From assembly GCA_016927115.1 (NCBI GenBank), contig JAFGNH010000012.1:1-64000 (forward strand): a stretch of 64,000 nt of DNA. Reading direction: 5' to 3'. Below, piece by piece: positions 62,752 to 64,000 of the stretch. The position numbers and the translations under genes are program-made. The notes beneath the pieces were generated by a model that worked only from the letters and a program-made list of their open reading frames with translations, did not search any database and was not told where the DNA came from. Origin of the DNA: Anaerolineales bacterium (GTDB taxonomy: Bacteria; Chloroflexota; Anaerolineae; Anaerolineales; E44-bin32). Within the stretch, counting starts at the first letter, position 1; every line of letters begins with the position of its first letter.

Positions 62752-64000
62752 AACGTTGGAAATGGATTGCTATTATCCTGGTTGTGCTTGTTGGAGGCTT
62801 CTTTGCGATCCGGCAAGTTCGATCAGCAAATGTTAACGGACAGGCAGCTCAGTATGAGACTGTGATTGCTGAGAAGGGTGCACTTACTGCCATAGTGGGT
62901 GCAACCGGCGTGGTTGAAGCAGATCAATCAGCGGACCTGGTTTTTGAAACGGATGGAACGGTTGAATCCGTCCTTGTAGAACTGGGTACAGTGGTGGAGA
63001 AAGACCAGATTCTGGCAGTGCTGGTGGAGTCTTCGCTATCATCACAGATCATTCTGGCTCAGGCAGACCTGATAGATGCCCAGCGGGCACTGGATAATCT
63101 CATGGTTACAGGACTGAGCAGGGCGCAGGCACAGGAGGCGCTGGCACAGGCTATGGATGCTCTCGACCGCGCCGAGTACAGCTGGCAGGTGCAGCAAAAA
63201 GGATACAGAGCTAATGGGGAGGTAATTGCCCGGGCAGAGGCGAATCTTGTTCTGGCTCAGAATCAGGTGGATCGTGCTCAGCATGAATACAGCCGTGTCT
63301 CTAATCTTCCTGACGATAATTCACAACGAGCGCTGGCCAGGGCAAACCTGGCGGATGCAAGGCTGAACCGTGATTCCATTCTGCGCTCACTCAACTGGTA
63401 CAACGGTGAGCCTGATGAGATTGAGCAGGCGCTTCTGGATGCTTCGGTTGCGCTGTCGGAAGCACAACTGAATCAGGCAGAACGTGAATTTGAACGCTGG
63501 CAGGATGGCGTTCCTGAGGAAGAAATTATCCGTATCCAGGCGCAAATCGCAGCAGCCCAGTCGCTATTGGATATGACTGTGGTGAAAGCGCCTTTTGCCG
63601 GTACCATAACCAGAGTGTCGGTGGCTCAAGGGGACCTTGCATCCATTGGATCCCCCGCTTTCCGGGTATCTGATCTGGAGCACCAGGTGATCCAGGTAGA
63701 AATTTCGGAGGTTGACATCAACAGCATTGAGGTTGGCCAGCCGGTGCAGCTCGATTTTGATGCAGTTCTGGAGAAAACCTACCAGGGCGAGGTGATTGAG
63801 GTTGGCATGGAAGGAGTTGAGACACAGGGTGTGATCAACTTCCTGGTAAAGGTCGAAACGCTCGATACTGATGAGCGAATCAGGCCCGGCCTGACAGCGG
63901 CGGTAAACATCATCGTCAACCAGCTTGACAATGTACTGCTGGTACCGAACCGCGCCGTGCGGGTTGTAGATGGCGAACGTGTGATTACCATTCTGAAAGA
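62748..64000 (+). CDS. HlyD/MacA-type efflux adaptor, cut by the window end
   Basis: At least 417 codons are visible. An N-terminal membrane helix (about 5-22) is followed by a beta-barrel/lipoyl half (ETDGTVESVLVELG), a long Ala/Gln/Glu-rich coiled coil (about 100-270), the second lipoyl half (VVKAPFAGTITRVSVAQGD) and a beta-barrel domain (QVEISEVDINSIEVGQ). This is the layout of periplasmic-type adaptors of MacAB-like ABC exporters. The start overlaps the preceding gene as ATGA. The ABC subunits would lie beyond the window. It ties the ECF sigma operon to export. Confidence 0.85.
   Translation, partial: MKRWKWIAIILVVLVGGFFAIRQVRSANVNGQAAQYETVIAEKGALTAIVGATGVVEADQSADLVFETDGTVESVLVELGTVVEKDQILAVLVESSLSSQIILAQADLIDAQRALDNLMVTGLSRAQAQEALAQAMDALDRAEYSWQVQQKGYRANGEVIARAEANLVLAQNQVDRAQHEYSRVSNLPDDNSQRALARANLADARLNRDSILRSLNWYNGEPDEIEQALLDASVALSEAQLNQAEREFERWQDGVPEEEIIRIQAQIAAAQSLLDMTVVKAPFAGTITRVSVAQGDLASIGSPAFRVSDLEHQVIQVEISEVDINSIEVGQPVQLDFDAVLEKTYQGEVIEVGMEGVETQGVINFLVKVETLDTDERIRPGLTAAVNIIVNQLDNVLLVPNRAVRVVDGERVITILK

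Overview
The window looks like chromosomal DNA of a Gram-positive-type (monoderm-like) bacterium, most likely Chloroflexota, class Anaerolineae. I infer this from family content and style, not from a search: surface lipoproteins with Thr/Pro-rich linkers and an NBR1-type Ig domain, LysM and zinc-ribbon membrane proteins, a T-box leader before leuS, a cdaA-cdaR pair, and Shine-Dalgarno starts with frequent GTG and TTG. Most of the window is ordinary core genome. I see no prophage, CRISPR array, plasmid replication gene or intact insertion sequence.

Layout. 1-0.8 kb: remnant of a REP-associated (Y1, IS200-like) transposase with a flanking inverted repeat. 0.85-3.3 kb: a large six-hairpin glycosidase. 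3.5-5.9 kb (minus): thioredoxin-like protein, AMMECR1 protein and MFS exporter, probably one operon. 6.1-9.0 kb: a divergent EF-G and two small genes. 9.1-13.8 kb (minus): PAP2 phosphatase, a frameshifted membrane protein, and a coupled operon of an M24 peptidase and two paralogous alpha/beta hydrolases. 14.1-15.5 kb: flavin reductase, then repeat-rich non-coding DNA. 15.4-18.6 kb: two tRNA-Ala genes, a leucine T-box and leuS. 18.9-24.3 kb: creatininase-like protein, RidA, a two-component system and a membrane-anchored metalloprotease. 24.4-29.9 kb: YtxH-like protein, trpS, dtd, a frameshifted GT39-like membrane protein and an SPFH protein. 30-34.5 kb: alkaline-phosphatase-fold enzyme, a ParB-like/USP fusion and an orphan response regulator. 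34.6-40 kb: ComEC with a degenerate C-terminal domain, then two convergent paralogues of unknown function and a REC-GAF-ATPase protein with degenerate kinase motifs. 40.9-44.5 kb (minus): cdaA-cdaR-der (c-di-AMP synthesis plus a ribosome-assembly GTPase). 44.8-53 kb (minus): TPR protein, polA, NBR1-domain lipoprotein, miaB. 53.3-57.3 kb: lipoprotein esterase, LysM protein, and a Cys-rich zinc-ribbon membrane protein. 58.3-60.9 kb (minus): GltD-like oxidoreductase and queG. 61.1-64 kb: an ECF sigma factor, a probable anti-sigma membrane protein, another membrane protein and an HlyD-type adaptor that runs off the window.

Themes. Translation and tRNA biology recur (EF-G variant, two tRNAs, T-box-leuS, trpS, dtd, miaB, queG, der), as do signalling and envelope functions (two-component system, orphan regulator, degenerate sensor, ECF sigma, c-di-AMP). 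Three genes are broken: the transposase, and two membrane-protein genes each interrupted by one frameshift. The frameshifts could be real decay or assembly indels. The best candidates for undescribed biology are the paralogue/degenerate-sensor cluster at 37.2-40.0 kb, the ParB-like/USP fusion at 31.7-33.5 kb, the Cys-rich zinc-ribbon protein at 55.2-57.3 kb and the ECF-sigma operon at the right end.
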